Shown here piece by piece: positions 6,892-14,951 of a stretch of DNA of 22,496 nt. Origin of the DNA: Bacillota bacterium (lineage in GTDB: Bacteria > Bacillota > Bacilli > ZCTH02-B2); NCBI GenBank assembly GCA_017577895.1, contig PKQY01000033.1:1-22496 (forward strand). The letters are read 5' to 3'. The notes below the pieces were generated by a model. The model did no database searches and was not told the DNA's origin. It was given only the letters and a program-made list of their open reading frames with translations. A program made the position numbers and the translations under genes. Positions within the stretch are counted from its first letter, which is position 1; every line of letters starts with the position of its first letter.

Positions 6892-7068
6892 TGAAAAGAA
6901 TCTATGACAAATCAAAAATGGACAAAATTGGTGGAAACTCTTTCTTTATTTTTCCTTTCGCGGTACAATCGTATTAACCATCATGATCGTCGAATGCGCC
7001 TGCTGGCTGACTCCGCGGCAGATTGTTGTCCTCTTCCCTAAAAAACTTTGGGTACAGGGAGTTGGCTT

Positions 7069-7881
7069 ATGGACAAGACAACCTTAATCGGAATTTTGGC
7101 AGGAATGGCCGCATTGGTCATCGGTTATGCGTTGGAAGGCGGAGTGGTCACGCTGCTGTGGGGAACGTCGGCTTTCATCATCGTCGTCGGCAGCACTCTA
7201 GCAGCTACCGTCGCTTCCTATCCGTGGGAAGACATCAAACGGGTACCGGAGCTGTTGAAACAAGCGTTTACCGATCAGGACAAAATCGATTTACGGGAAA
7301 CCATCGACAAATTGGTCGAACTGTCCACCATCGCCCGTCGGGAAGGGCTGTTGGCTCTGGAAGAAAAACTGCCCGAATTGGACCACGATCCGTATTTCCG
7401 CAAAGGGATCGAGTGGGTCATCGACGGCGTGGAATCGGAACTGTTGCGGGAAATGCTGGAACTGGAACTGGATAATATTGAGCGGTACAATCACCAGGGG
7501 ATGCGCATTTTTGAAACGGCGGGCGGATTTGCGCCCACCATGGGGATTATCGGTACGGTCATGGGGCTCGTGCTCATCCTGCGGGATTTGAGCAATCCGG
7601 AAGAGCTGGGCGGCGCCATCGCCACCGCGTTCTTGGCGACGTTTTACGGTTTGTTTACCGCCAACTTGGTCTACTTGCCCATCGCCAACAAGCTCCGGAA
7701 CAAAAACCAAAAAATGGTACACTATCGGGAAATGCTCATCGAAGGCATCCTCTCTATTCAAGGAGGGGAAAACCCGAAAAACATGGAGCAAAAATTGTTG
7801 GCTTTCATTACCGCTGATCAAAAGAAAGCCGCTGAAAAAGCCGCTGCCAGTACGAACCCGGCAGAGCAGGTGAGCCCATGA
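7069..7881 (+). CDS. motA: Flagellar motor stator protein MotA/MotP family
   Basis: The 270-residue inner-membrane protein has four hydrophobic segments, about residues 5-22, 30-50, 153-172 and 184-206. Between the second and third lies the large cytoplasmic loop that contacts the rotor. R90 and E98 in IARREGLLALEEKL correspond to the charged rotor-contact residues of MotA. P156 (AGGFAPTMGIIGT) and P204 (VYLPIANKLRNK) match the two conserved prolines. It forms a pentamer around a MotB dimer and uses ion flow to turn the flagellum. The ATG at 7069 has GGGAG seven bases upstream. It overlaps motB by four bases (ATGA). The sequence mixes MotA-like (MDKTTLIGIL start, REGLLALE) and MotP-like features, so proton versus sodium coupling cannot be assigned. 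Confidence 0.93.
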   Translation: MDKTTLIGILAGMAALVIGYALEGGVVTLLWGTSAFIIVVGSTLAATVASYPWEDIKRVPELLKQAFTDQDKIDLRETIDKLVELSTIARREGLLALEEKLPELDHDPYFRKGIEWVIDGVESELLREMLELELDNIERYNHQGMRIFETAGGFAPTMGIIGTVMGLVLILRDLSNPEELGGAIATAFLATFYGLFTANLVYLPIANKLRNKNQKMVHYREMLIEGILSIQGGENPKNMEQKLLAFITADQKKAAEKAAASTNPAEQVSP

Positions 7882-8675
7882 AGAAACGGAAAAGACTGGA
7901 CAGCCGCGAAAACATCGACCGTTGGCTCGTGTCGTACGCCGACATGCTGACGGTGTTGTTCATCTTTTTTGTCGTCCTCTACGCCATCAGCCAGATTGAC
8001 ACCGGCAAATTCGAGCAACTCCGGGTATCGCTGGCAGAACAGTTCAGCTCGCCGTATTTGATTAACCTGGGACAACCGGGACCCGCCGCCGGGGAAGATG
8101 TGCTGGACCCGACGTATGACGACCTGGAAGCCCCGCTCACCGAAAACCCGGAAGGGGCTTCCGGGGAAAACACCTCCTTGTCCGGTCAGGACCCTTCCAT
8201 TGGCGGCCAACAAATGGACGGCGAGGAAGCCATTCAAGCTTTGTACCAGCAATTGCAGTCGTTCATTCAGGAAAACGGTCTGGAAAATCAGATCAGCCTC
8301 ATAAACAAACCGGAAGGCATCAGCCTTTCGTTCCAAGAAGTGTTGCTCTTTGATACCGGCAAAGCCGAGATGAAACCGGAAGGCCGAGCCCACTTGAAGC
8401 AAATCGTCGACATGATCAAAACAATGCCCAATGCCATTTCCATCGAAGGGCACGCCGACAAACGGCCCATCCGGACCAAGGAATTTCCCTCCAACTGGGA
8501 ATTGGCTTCGGCACGGGCGTTGACAGTGTTGCACTTTATGGAAGAGCAGGGCGTCGACCCGGCCCGTCTGCGGGCTGTCACCTTCGGTGAATACCAACCC
8601 GTCAGCGAAGATGACTTGCAGCGCAACCGCCGCGTGGATCTTGTCGTCTTGCGGGAAACGCCGGAAACCCGTTGA
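7878..8675 (+). CDS. motB: Flagellar motor stator protein MotB/MotS family
   Basis: The 265-residue protein has a basic N-terminus and one membrane helix, residues about 17-38 (VSYADMLTVLFIFFVVLYAI). The helix carries the essential ion-binding Asp at position 22. A disordered linker rich in Gly, Pro and Glu follows (about 60-110). The C-terminal OmpA/peptidoglycan-binding domain (about 145-260) contains LLFDTGKAEMKPEG, IEGHADKRPI, FPSNWELASARA and NRRVD. MotB anchors the stator to the cell wall. Its ATG overlaps the motA TGA, with an AGGTGA ribosome binding site inside motA, so the two are made together. The stop is 52 bases before yvyE, with no terminator seen between, so yvyE may be in the same transcript. 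Confidence 0.95.
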   Translation: MKKRKRLDSRENIDRWLVSYADMLTVLFIFFVVLYAISQIDTGKFEQLRVSLAEQFSSPYLINLGQPGPAAGEDVLDPTYDDLEAPLTENPEGASGENTSLSGQDPSIGGQQMDGEEAIQALYQQLQSFIQENGLENQISLINKPEGISLSFQEVLLFDTGKAEMKPEGRAHLKQIVDMIKTMPNAISIEGHADKRPIRTKEFPSNWELASARALTVLHFMEEQGVDPARLRAVTFGEYQPVSEDDLQRNRRVDLVVLRETPETR

Positions 8676-8696
8676 TCAGGATAAAAGCCATTTGTC

Positions 8697-8727
8697 AAAT
8701 AAGGAACGGATTAAATAAGGAACGGAT
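8697..8727 (+). repeat. Duplicated ribosome-binding segment before yvyE
   Basis: AAATAAGGAACGGAT occurs at 8697-8711 and again at 8713-8727, separated by one T, directly before the yvyE ATG at 8728. Each copy contains AAGGA. The second copy is well placed (six bases from the ATG); the first is 16 bases further upstream. Confidence 0.85.
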
Positions 8728-9384
8728 ATGTCTTTGTACACGATTGCCCAAGCCGCAGAAGTGACGTTGGAAATTAAAAAGTCCAAATTCATCGGCCGCG
8801 TGCGGCCGGTCGCCAGTGAAGACGAAGCCAAAGCGTGGATCGCCGAAATCCAAAAACAACACCACGATGCGACCCACAACTGTTATGCCTACCTTATCGG
8901 CCAGCACCAAGAAATCCAAAAATCCAATGATGACGGCGAACCGGCCGGCACAGCGGGCCGGCCGATGTTGGAAACGCTGAAGAAAAATCAACTTTACAAT
9001 GTGGCCGCGGTCGTCACCCGTTACTTTGGCGGGATTTTGCTCGGCGCCAGCGGCCTGATTCGCGCTTACAGTCAAGCAACCGCCGCTGCAGTACGGGCGG
9101 CGGGCATCGTACAGGAAGTGCTTCATACGCCGTTTACGCTGGAGATGGATTACGGCTGGTGGGGACGGGTGGAACATTGGCTGCGGCAGACCGGCACGCC
9201 GGCCGATCCGCCAAGCTTCACAGACCGGGTGTCGCTCACCGTCTACTTACAGGAAGATGCGATTCCCGCCTTCCTGAAACAGATGGCGGAAATGACCAAC
9301 GGCGCCGTCGTGCCCAAGCCCGGCACGCCGGTCTGGCGGCGGATTCCCGTCACCCCGCCGGACGACGATCATTCCACCAAGTAG
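8728..9384 (+). CDS. yvyE: YigZ/IMPACT-family protein YvyE
   Basis: The 218-residue length is typical of the bacterial YigZ family. The UPF0029/IMPACT N-terminal domain spans about residues 15-125, with KKSKFIGRVRPV, THNCYAYLIG, DDGEPAGTAGRPML and VTRYFGGILLGASGLIRAY. A DUF1949 ferredoxin-like domain covers the C-terminal part. Family members are thought to act on the ribosome or in translation control, but the cellular role is not settled. In B. subtilis yvyE lies near the degSU-comF region; here it follows motAB instead. The ATG has AAGGA six bases upstream, within a duplicated segment. The last 16 bases overlap the 3' end of the convergent LysM-3D gene. Confidence 0.93.
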   Translation: MSLYTIAQAAEVTLEIKKSKFIGRVRPVASEDEAKAWIAEIQKQHHDATHNCYAYLIGQHQEIQKSNDDGEPAGTAGRPMLETLKKNQLYNVAAVVTRYFGGILLGASGLIRAYSQATAAAVRAAGIVQEVLHTPFTLEMDYGWWGRVEHWLRQTGTPADPPSFTDRVSLTVYLQEDAIPAFLKQMAEMTNGAVVPKPGTPVWRRIPVTPPDDDHSTK

Positions 9385-10256
9385 ACGGCCACGTCTTTTT
9401 TCACCCCAAAACGGAGGGCTTCCTCCAAATCTTCGATGTACACGTCGATGCGATTTCCTTTGATGGCGCTGCCCGTATCTTGCGCCACCCGATAACCGAT
9501 CCCTTCAATGTACACCCGGCTGCCCATGGGAATCACCCGCGGATCGACGGCGATGGTCGTCCCTTCTTGGACGGTTGCGCCGCTGGCGGTAATCCCATAC
9601 GCCGGATGCCCCGGGCTTTTACCTGTGGATTCCGGCCCGGCGGTATACGCCGTCAACGTGAATCGTCCTAAATACCTTCCATAGACGAAACGGGAACGGC
9701 CGCTGTGTGCGGAGCGTTCGGTCCGAGTAGTTGCAAGGGCCGCCTGTTCCTGCAACCGGGCGACAACCTCCGGCCGATTCGGCAAACAGAGCGCGAATCC
9801 GGCCGGCACCGCATCGTCCTTTGTCAAACCGTTGAGCCGACGGAGCTCGTCCACTTTGACGGAAAGACGACGGGCGGCCGTCTCCAGCGTCTCCCCTTCT
9901 TTCATCACATACACCACTCGCCATTGCCGGGGAATTTCAATCGTTTCCCCCGCCCGCAACAACGACGGGTTGGTGATTTCGTTCCAGCGAATCAATTCGT
10001 CCAACGGCACGTCATACGCTTTGGAGATGCGATACAACGTGTCTCCCGGCTTGACCTCGTATTGCTCCACCTGGGCCACCCGGTTTTGGGACATCCGAAA
10101 CGTGGCCAACGTCTCCAGTTCCGCATGCCACGCCTCCTCACTTCGCTCCTCCCATGGCTTCGGCAAACCCATGGCTTCGGCCGGATGGGCGCCGAACCAA
10201 AAAGCGACACCGCACCAACCGGCTATCGCTCCCATCCACCAACGATTCCTTCGCAA
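9369..10256 (-). CDS. Secreted LysM-3D domain protein (putative peptidoglycan lytic enzyme)
   Basis: The 295-residue protein has an N-terminal signal peptide (MRRNRWW, a hydrophobic stretch, probable cleavage after AEA at residue 28). Two LysM peptidoglycan-binding repeats follow at about 65-109 (YEVKPGDTLYRISKAYDVPL) and 113-158 (VVYVMKEGETLETAARRL). The 3D domain at about 198-294 has a double-psi barrel related to MltA, with its conserved Asp residues D238, D260 and D271 in VDPRVIPMGSRVYI, QDTGSAIKGN and RIDVYIED. It is similar in layout to YocH/YuiC-type wall proteins, which act in cell-wall turnover or spore germination. The start is a TTG at 10256, supported by AAGGAGG eight bases upstream and by the signal peptide. 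It is convergent with yvyE. A substrate cannot be told from sequence. Confidence 0.9.
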   Translation of the reverse strand: MRRNRWWMGAIAGWCGVAFWFGAHPAEAMGLPKPWEERSEEAWHAELETLATFRMSQNRVAQVEQYEVKPGDTLYRISKAYDVPLDELIRWNEITNPSLLRAGETIEIPRQWRVVYVMKEGETLETAARRLSVKVDELRRLNGLTKDDAVPAGFALCLPNRPEVVARLQEQAALATTRTERSAHSGRSRFVYGRYLGRFTLTAYTAGPESTGKSPGHPAYGITASGATVQEGTTIAVDPRVIPMGSRVYIEGIGYRVAQDTGSAIKGNRIDVYIEDLEEALRFGVKKDVAVYLVE

Positions 10257-10301
10257 ACGGTCTCCCTCCTTTTTTATTTCTAGAGTCGACCGTTTGGCAA
10301 T

Positions 10302-10330
10302 TTTTTAAACATTTCATGGCCTTTTCACAA
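10302..10330 (-). promoter_or_regulatory. Candidate SigA-type promoter for the LysM-3D gene
   Basis: TTGTGA (10325-10330) and TAAAAA (10302-10307) are 17 bases apart on the minus strand, four of six matches each. The site directly follows the rsfA terminator. The region is AT-rich, so a chance match is possible. Confidence 0.3.
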
Positions 10331-10360
10331 AAAATAATAAGACTATCCACAGTTGGATAG
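10330..10360 (-). terminator. Rho-independent terminator after rsfA
   Basis: CTATCCA (10343-10349) and TGGATAG (10354-10360) form a seven-base stem with a four-base loop. On the minus strand the stem is followed by TCTTATTATTTTTT. It starts 14 bases after the rsfA stop. Confidence 0.75.
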
Positions 10361-10373
10361 CCTCAGGGATGGT

Positions 10374-11099
10374 TTACACGTTGGAAACCGAAGCGAAATC
10401 GCTTCCATCTTGATTTTCGTCTAACAAAGCCATCTTCCGTGCTCGATTGACGATTTGCAGCAACGTTTTGTAATCTTCTTCCTGCTGCAAGTTCCGCTGG
10501 TTCATCTCCTGAATTTCTTTCCGCAGCCGTTCATTTTCTTTGCGCAACAGCCGGTTTTCTTCCTCCAGGCGGTTGTACTCCCGCAACAACGTCCGGTAAT
10601 TGCGCTCTTTTTGTTTGAACGCTTTGATGGTGCGGATCACCGTATCCAGATCGACCTCGGTATCTCCTTCCAATACAACGCTGATCTGGTCAATGTTGAC
10701 CGACCGTCGTTGCATCCGGTGTTTCTTCATCTCGCGGGCTTGCCGCTTGGCCGCTTCCACCGCCGCCTGATACCGGTGTTTGACCACCGTGGCCCAGCGG
10801 AACGCACACGCGCCGGGCGTCCGATTTAACCGTTCCGCCGCTTCTTCAAACGCTCTCGTCTGGGTGCTTCCTTCCCGGATGTTGCGCAGCGTAATTTCCG
10901 CCAAAATGCGGTCATCGTCTTCGGTCCAGCCGTCTTGCCGCAACGCCCGCTTTTTCACCGGCCTGGAATGAGCTTCCAGCAATACGTCACTGTCGGAAAG
11001 CGGATTTACCGAATGTTCCTTTTCTTCTTGAAAATCCAGGAACGGCTGCACGTCGACTTTGTCTTCCATCGCCGAAATAAGCTCCTGTTGACGCTCCAT
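10374..11099 (-). CDS. rsfA: RsfA-family prespore-specific transcriptional regulator
   Basis: The 241-residue protein contains the RsfA SANT/Myb-like DNA-binding module at about residues 53-110, with RQDGWTEDDDRILAEITL, NIREGSTQTRAFEEAAERL and RTPGACAFRWATVV. A long coiled coil follows (about 160-225, alternating Leu, Glu and Arg/Lys). B. subtilis RsfA is made in the forespore under SigF and SigG and tunes SigF-dependent genes. Here about 53 extra acidic residues precede the module, whereas the B. subtilis protein begins almost directly with it. The ATG at 11099 has a near-perfect AAGGAGG six to seven bases upstream, so the extension is real in this start model. A forespore-type promoter candidate lies at 11154-11183 and a terminator at 10343-10360. 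Confidence 0.9.
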   Translation of the reverse strand: MERQQELISAMEDKVDVQPFLDFQEEKEHSVNPLSDSDVLLEAHSRPVKKRALRQDGWTEDDDRILAEITLRNIREGSTQTRAFEEAAERLNRTPGACAFRWATVVKHRYQAAVEAAKRQAREMKKHRMQRRSVNIDQISVVLEGDTEVDLDTVIRTIKAFKQKERNYRTLLREYNRLEEENRLLRKENERLRKEIQEMNQRNLQQEEDYKTLLQIVNRARKMALLDENQDGSDFASVSNV

Positions 11100-11153
11100 A
11101 ATACCCTCCTTCTCTAGCTACTTGCTGGTCTACAAAACTGTCCGGTTATTCCT

Positions 11154-11183
11154 CTTTTTTGCCATCTTTCTCGTATGTTATAC
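11154..11183 (-). promoter_or_regulatory. Candidate SigF/SigG forespore promoter for rsfA
   Basis: GTATA (11179-11183), 15 bases, then GGCAAAAAAG (11154-11163) on the minus strand. This fits the SigF/SigG pattern GYATA, about 15 bases, GGNNANANTW, except for A in place of the late T. Transcription would start near 11147, about 48 bases before the ATG. The 298-base gap also contains a minus-strand TATAAT at 11250-11255 with a poor -35, a possible second promoter. Confidence 0.45.
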
Positions 11184-11333
11184 ATTTTCAGCCTATTTTT
11201 TCCGTCTTGTCTAGGTGCTGGTTCTGGCGAAAATGACGTAACCGCATACATTATACCATATATTCGATTGATTTCATAACATTTTAGACTTTATCAGCGA
11301 TTTTTTATACTCATAACCCAGTCCTTGCGTACC

Positions 11334-11366
11334 AAAAGAAAAACCTCCAGCAGAAACGCTGGAGGT
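11334..11366 (-). terminator. Rho-independent terminator after leuCD
   Basis: A perfect nine-base stem, ACCTCCAGC (11343-11351) with GCTGGAGGT (11358-11366), has a six-base loop. It is followed on the minus strand by TTTTTCTTTT. It begins about 32 bases after the leuD stop. Confidence 0.9.
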
Positions 11367-11397
11367 CACCGTTGACCGAAGGACACTCGGAACGCCC

Positions 11398-12009
11398 TTA
11401 TCCCAACCGGGGCGTCAAGTAAGCGGGCCGCTTCGCTTCGTACGCGGCGATGGCCGCTTCATGCTGCAACGTCCGGCTGATGTCGTCCAACCCTTTGAGC
11501 AGCGTCTCCCGTTGGAACGGATCGATGGTGAACGTCCACGACAACCCTTGTCCGTCCCGCAGCGTGCAATTTTCCAAATCCACTTCCAGCCGGTACCCTT
11601 CCGTTTTGTAGCAGCGCTCGAACAACTCGTCCACTTGCTCCTCCGGCAACGTCAGGAGCAAGATGCCGTTTTTCAACGCGTTGTTGCTGAAAATGTCGGC
11701 GAACGACGGCGCGATAATGACCCGGAAACCGTAATCTTTCAGCGCCCACGGGGCGTGCTCCCGCGAGGAACCGCAGCCGAAGTTGTCCCGGGCCAGCAAG
11801 ATGGTGGCCCCTTGGTAACGGGGCTGGTTCAAGATGAAGTCCGGGTTCGGTTCCCCGTTCTCCAAAAACCGCCAGTCGTAAAACAGAAACTGCCCAAAGC
11901 CGGTCCGTTCGATGCGTTTGAGAAACTGTTTCGGAATGATGGCGTCGGTGTCCACATTGGGACGGTCCAACGGCACCACCAAACCTTCATGGCGGACAAA
12001 CGGTTCCAT
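11398..12009 (-). CDS. leuD: 3-isopropylmalate dehydratase small subunit
   Basis: LeuD is the swivelling subunit of isopropylmalate isomerase in leucine synthesis. The 203-residue length is normal. Visible family motifs are VDTDAIIPKQFLK (near residues 19-31), NFGCGSSREHAPWAL (the substrate-gating loop), IIAPSFADIF and NALKNGILLL. The ATG at 12009 overlaps the leuC stop by one base (TGATG), so translation is coupled. A longer frame reaching upstream into leuC was rejected for this reason. It ends 32 bases before a strong terminator. Related isomerases act on citramalate or other branched malates, and sequence alone does not exclude a second substrate. Confidence 0.96.
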   Translation of the reverse strand: MEPFVRHEGLVVPLDRPNVDTDAIIPKQFLKRIERTGFGQFLFYDWRFLENGEPNPDFILNQPRYQGATILLARDNFGCGSSREHAPWALKDYGFRVIIAPSFADIFSNNALKNGILLLTLPEEQVDELFERCYKTEGYRLEVDLENCTLRDGQGLSWTFTIDPFQRETLLKGLDDISRTLQHEAAIAAYEAKRPAYLTPRLG

Positions 12010-13436
12010 CAGGCCGTCACCCCCCGCAAGTTCAAATTCCATTGCCGAATGTCCACAAACCGGCCTTCCAGCGCCGCGGCCGCCGCCATGGGCGGGCTGA
12101 CCAAGTGGGTCCGGCCGCCGCGGCCTTGCCGCCCTTCAAAGTTCCGGTTGGACGTCGAGGCGCACCGCTCGCCCGGCGCCAAAATGTCCGGGTTCATGCC
12201 GAGACACATGCTGCAGCCCGGCTCCCGCCATTCGAATCCCGCTTCTTTGAAAATAACGTCCAGCCCTTCTTCTTCCGCTTGCCGCTTCACGCGGTACGAA
12301 CCCGGCACCACCATGGCCCGCACGCCCGGCGCCACTTTTTTGCCGACGGCCCGGACGACCTCGGCCGCCTGCCGGAGATCTTCAATGCGGGAGTTGGTGC
12401 ACGAGCCGATGAACACCCGGTCGATGCGGATGTCTTGAATCGGCGTGCCCGGTTTCAAATCCATGTACGCCAACGCTTTCTCCGCCGCTTGCCGCTCCAC
12501 CGGATCGGCAAAGTCTTCCGGCGACGGCACCCGGCCCGTCACCGGCACCACCATGCCCGGGTTCGTCCCCCAGGTCACGAACGGCGCCAACGACGAGACG
12601 TCCAACACGACCCGGGCGTCGTACTGGGCACCGGGATCGCTGACCAGCGTCTTCCAGTCGGCCACCGCCGCCTCCCAATCGGCGCCTTTCGGAGCATAGG
12701 GCCGGCCTTTCAAATACGAAAATGTCGTCTCGTCCGGCGCCACCATCCCGGCCCGGGCCCCCGCTTCGATGGCCATGTTGCAAATGGTCATCCGCTCTTC
12801 CATGGACAACTGCTTGACGACGGGACCGGTAAATTCGATGACGTAGCCAGTTCCGCCGGCGGTGCCGATCTGTTGGATGAGACCCAGGATGATGTCTTTC
12901 GCCGTCACGCCATACGGCAGCTCTCCGTCCAGGTACACTTCCATCGTCTTCGGCTTTTTCTGGGGCAAGGTCTGGGTGGCCAGCACGTGTTCCACTTCGC
13001 TGGTCCCGATGCCGAACGCCCAGGCGCCGAAGGCCCCGTGGGTCGACGTGTGGCTGTCGCCGCACACGATGGTTTTGCCCGGCGTCGTCAGCCCTAATTC
13101 CGGTCCGATGACGTGGACGATGCCGTTGTTTTCGTGGTGCAAATCGAACAGCGGAATGCCGAATTCCTTGCAGTTTTTGACCAGCGTTTCGATCTGTTTG
13201 GCCGCAATCGGATCTTGAATCGGGAGGGAACGGTCTGTCGTCGGCGTGTTGTGATCCATGGTCGCAAACGTCAAGTCGGGCCGGCGCACTTTCCGTCCGG
13301 CCAGCCGCAGCCCTTCAAACGCCTGCGGTGACGTCACTTCGTGTACGAGATGCAAGTCGATGTAAATCAACGCCTGCCCTTGGTCTTCGACGACGACATG
13401 CCGTTCCCAAAGTTTATCGAACAATGTTTTGGCCAT
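12009..13436 (-). CDS. leuC: 3-isopropylmalate dehydratase large subunit
   Basis: LeuC carries the [4Fe-4S] cluster of isopropylmalate isomerase and interconverts 2- and 3-isopropylmalate. The 475-residue length is typical. The three cluster ligands are visible: C346 in FIGSCTNSRIEDL, and C408 and C411 in EPGCSMCLGMNPD. GDSHTSTHGAFG and MDHNTPT are further aconitase-family signatures. The ATG at 13436 gives MAKTLFDKLWERHVV, the usual N-terminus, and has AAGGGGG about 11 bases upstream. A longer frame to 13508 lacks family similarity at its N-terminus. An extended -10 promoter lies at 13532-13540. The leader has a small GCCGGT/ACCGGC hairpin but no T-box signature. leuA, leuB and ilv genes are not next to it here, unlike the ilv-leu operon of B. 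subtilis. Confidence 0.97.
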   Translation of the reverse strand: MAKTLFDKLWERHVVVEDQGQALIYIDLHLVHEVTSPQAFEGLRLAGRKVRRPDLTFATMDHNTPTTDRSLPIQDPIAAKQIETLVKNCKEFGIPLFDLHHENNGIVHVIGPELGLTTPGKTIVCGDSHTSTHGAFGAWAFGIGTSEVEHVLATQTLPQKKPKTMEVYLDGELPYGVTAKDIILGLIQQIGTAGGTGYVIEFTGPVVKQLSMEERMTICNMAIEAGARAGMVAPDETTFSYLKGRPYAPKGADWEAAVADWKTLVSDPGAQYDARVVLDVSSLAPFVTWGTNPGMVVPVTGRVPSPEDFADPVERQAAEKALAYMDLKPGTPIQDIRIDRVFIGSCTNSRIEDLRQAAEVVRAVGKKVAPGVRAMVVPGSYRVKRQAEEEGLDVIFKEAGFEWREPGCSMCLGMNPDILAPGERCASTSNRNFEGRQGRGGRTHLVSPPMAAAAALEGRFVDIRQWNLNLRGVTA

Positions 13437-13531
13437 CGGTGTTCGTTCCCCCTTATCCTCCTCAAACACAGCTTGCCGGTCTGCCAAAACCGGCGGTTTC
13501 TCCCTCACAAACCCTCGCTAAAATTATTCTC

Positions 13532-13540
13532 ATTATAACA
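13532..13540 (-). promoter_or_regulatory. Extended -10 promoter for leuCD
   Basis: TGTTATAAT on the minus strand is a perfect -10 with the TGN extension. No clear -35 is found 16-18 bases upstream, which is acceptable for extended -10 promoters. The start would be near 13525, giving a leader of about 89 bases. No terminator is seen between the MFS gene stop and this site, so readthrough from upstream is also possible. Confidence 0.5.
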
Positions 13541-13610
13541 CAAATCCGGCCTGCCGTGGACGCTGCATCTCAGGATCCCGGCATACCGTAAAAGTTCCAT
13601 GTGTTCCGGT

Positions 13611-14900
13611 TCATGGCGACGATACCGCCTTCACCAACCCCGCCTTGTCCATGGCCCCTGCCCACAGGAGCAAGCTGGCAACCATCGCCATCATGGCCGT
13701 GACGAACAGCCAAGGCACCGTATACGCTCCACTGGCGTCCACCAGCCAACCAAATACCGGCGGGCCGACAATGACGCCCCAGGAGCCGACGCTGATGCTG
13801 AATCCGCTGGCCAAGCCGGCCCACTGTTTCGGCACCGATTCGGCAGCGGCATTCATCCAAATGCCGTTATACCCGGCAATGCCGAAGCCCAACACGGCGA
13901 CAAAGGCCACCGTCAGCCAAAAGGGCACGCCCGCCGGCAAAAAAGCCGCCACGACACTGCCGAGGGCCGTCATCAAGGTAATGATGAGCAACACAATGAT
14001 TCGCCGGCCGCCGAACAGCCGATCGCTGATGATGCCCCAGAGCACGCGCCCGAGCGAGCCGCCCACTTCCGATGTCAACAGCAACAGCCCGGCCGCCACC
14101 AAACTGTAGCCCAGCTGCTCGTGGCCGAAAAAAACAACGTACGTCGTCAGACACATTTGTGCTGCACTCAAGCCAAAGGCCGACAGGCTGATCGCCCACA
14201 ACCGACGGTGGCGGGCCATGCGCAAGACCGAAGCCAAAAAAGCACGGAACGAAGCCGCTGTTCCGCCTTCGCTGCCGGGCACATCCCGGTATCCCCAAAA
14301 GGCCGCCAGGCCGATGGCGAACAACACGAGGCAAGCCATCACCATCGTCAGCCGCCAACCGATCTGTAAAGCCAACGGCAGCAACAGCAAGACCGCCAAG
14401 GCGGAACCGACCGTGACCCCCATCTGCTTCAACCCCATGGCGGTGCCGCGCCGCGTCAAAGGAAACCAAAAAATAATCCCCCGGTTGGACACCGGATGCA
14501 TGGCCCCGTACCCCATTCCGCCCAGGACGACGAAGAAAACGATCCACCAGAAGAGTTCCAGCTGCGCGACGACGACAAAACTGCATCCGAGACAAAGCGC
14601 CAACACGAGCAATAGTCTGCGGGTACCGTAGCGATCCGCCAAAAAGCCGGCGGGCAGACTGACCAGGGACTGGCCCAAAAACAACGCCGCCGTGAGCAGC
14701 CCCACTTGCGCTTTGCTCAGCTGTAACTCGTCTTCCATCAACGGCGCCAACGGCGCCAGACTCCTTCCTACCAACGCCACCGCCGACTGCGTCAATAGCA
14801 GCCACCCGAGCATCCGCCAGGCCGCCGACAAGCCGTCGGCCTCCGGTCCACTTCCACGGCCCCATGCCGTTTTCATCAGACGAACCCCATCCCGTTCCAT
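13611..14900 (-). CDS. MFS transporter
   Basis: The 429-residue integral membrane protein has about 12 hydrophobic segments. The MFS loop 2-3 signature GFLADRYGTRR is present near residue 85, with a related DRLFGGRR in the second half (near residue 298). The N-terminal half contains PLMEDELQLSKAQVGLL and MGYGAMHPVSNRG. The overall type resembles anion or organic acid permeases of the MFS, but substrate and direction cannot be assigned. It begins 51 bases after the downstream ABC permease gene ends, on the same strand, and is probably the last gene of that transporter operon. The ATG at 14900 has only a weak ribosome binding site. An ATG at 14876 behind GGGATGGGG is an alternative. Confidence 0.88.
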   Translation of the reverse strand: MERDGVRLMKTAWGRGSGPEADGLSAAWRMLGWLLLTQSAVALVGRSLAPLAPLMEDELQLSKAQVGLLTAALFLGQSLVSLPAGFLADRYGTRRLLLVLALCLGCSFVVVAQLELFWWIVFFVVLGGMGYGAMHPVSNRGIIFWFPLTRRGTAMGLKQMGVTVGSALAVLLLLPLALQIGWRLTMVMACLVLFAIGLAAFWGYRDVPGSEGGTAASFRAFLASVLRMARHRRLWAISLSAFGLSAAQMCLTTYVVFFGHEQLGYSLVAAGLLLLTSEVGGSLGRVLWGIISDRLFGGRRIIVLLIITLMTALGSVVAAFLPAGVPFWLTVAFVAVLGFGIAGYNGIWMNAAAESVPKQWAGLASGFSISVGSWGVIVGPPVFGWLVDASGAYTVPWLFVTAMMAMVASLLLWAGAMDKAGLVKAVSSP

Positions 14901-14951
14901 CGGAATATTCTTTTATTTTACCGGCTTGCCCCCAAGGTTCCAAGCGGGAGA

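Noticed and set aside
6964..6969. TACAAT as a plus-strand promoter for motAB
   Set aside because: No acceptable -35 at 16-18 bases and no SigD pattern in the gap. It is kept only as a remark because the evidence is too weak for a feature.
7069..8675. Assigning the stator as sodium-driven MotPS
   Set aside because: The sequence mixes MotA-like and MotP-like features and the ion-selectivity positions cannot be judged with confidence without an alignment.
11461..13097. Plus-strand frames of 325 and 351 codons opposite leuD and leuC
   Set aside because: Both overlap strongly conserved genes on the other strand, overlap each other, and have shadow-frame composition without motifs.
13437..13530. 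T-box or leucine attenuator in the leuC leader
   Set aside because: The leader is short (about 89 bases). It has only a small hairpin and no T-box consensus or run of Leu codons with a terminator.
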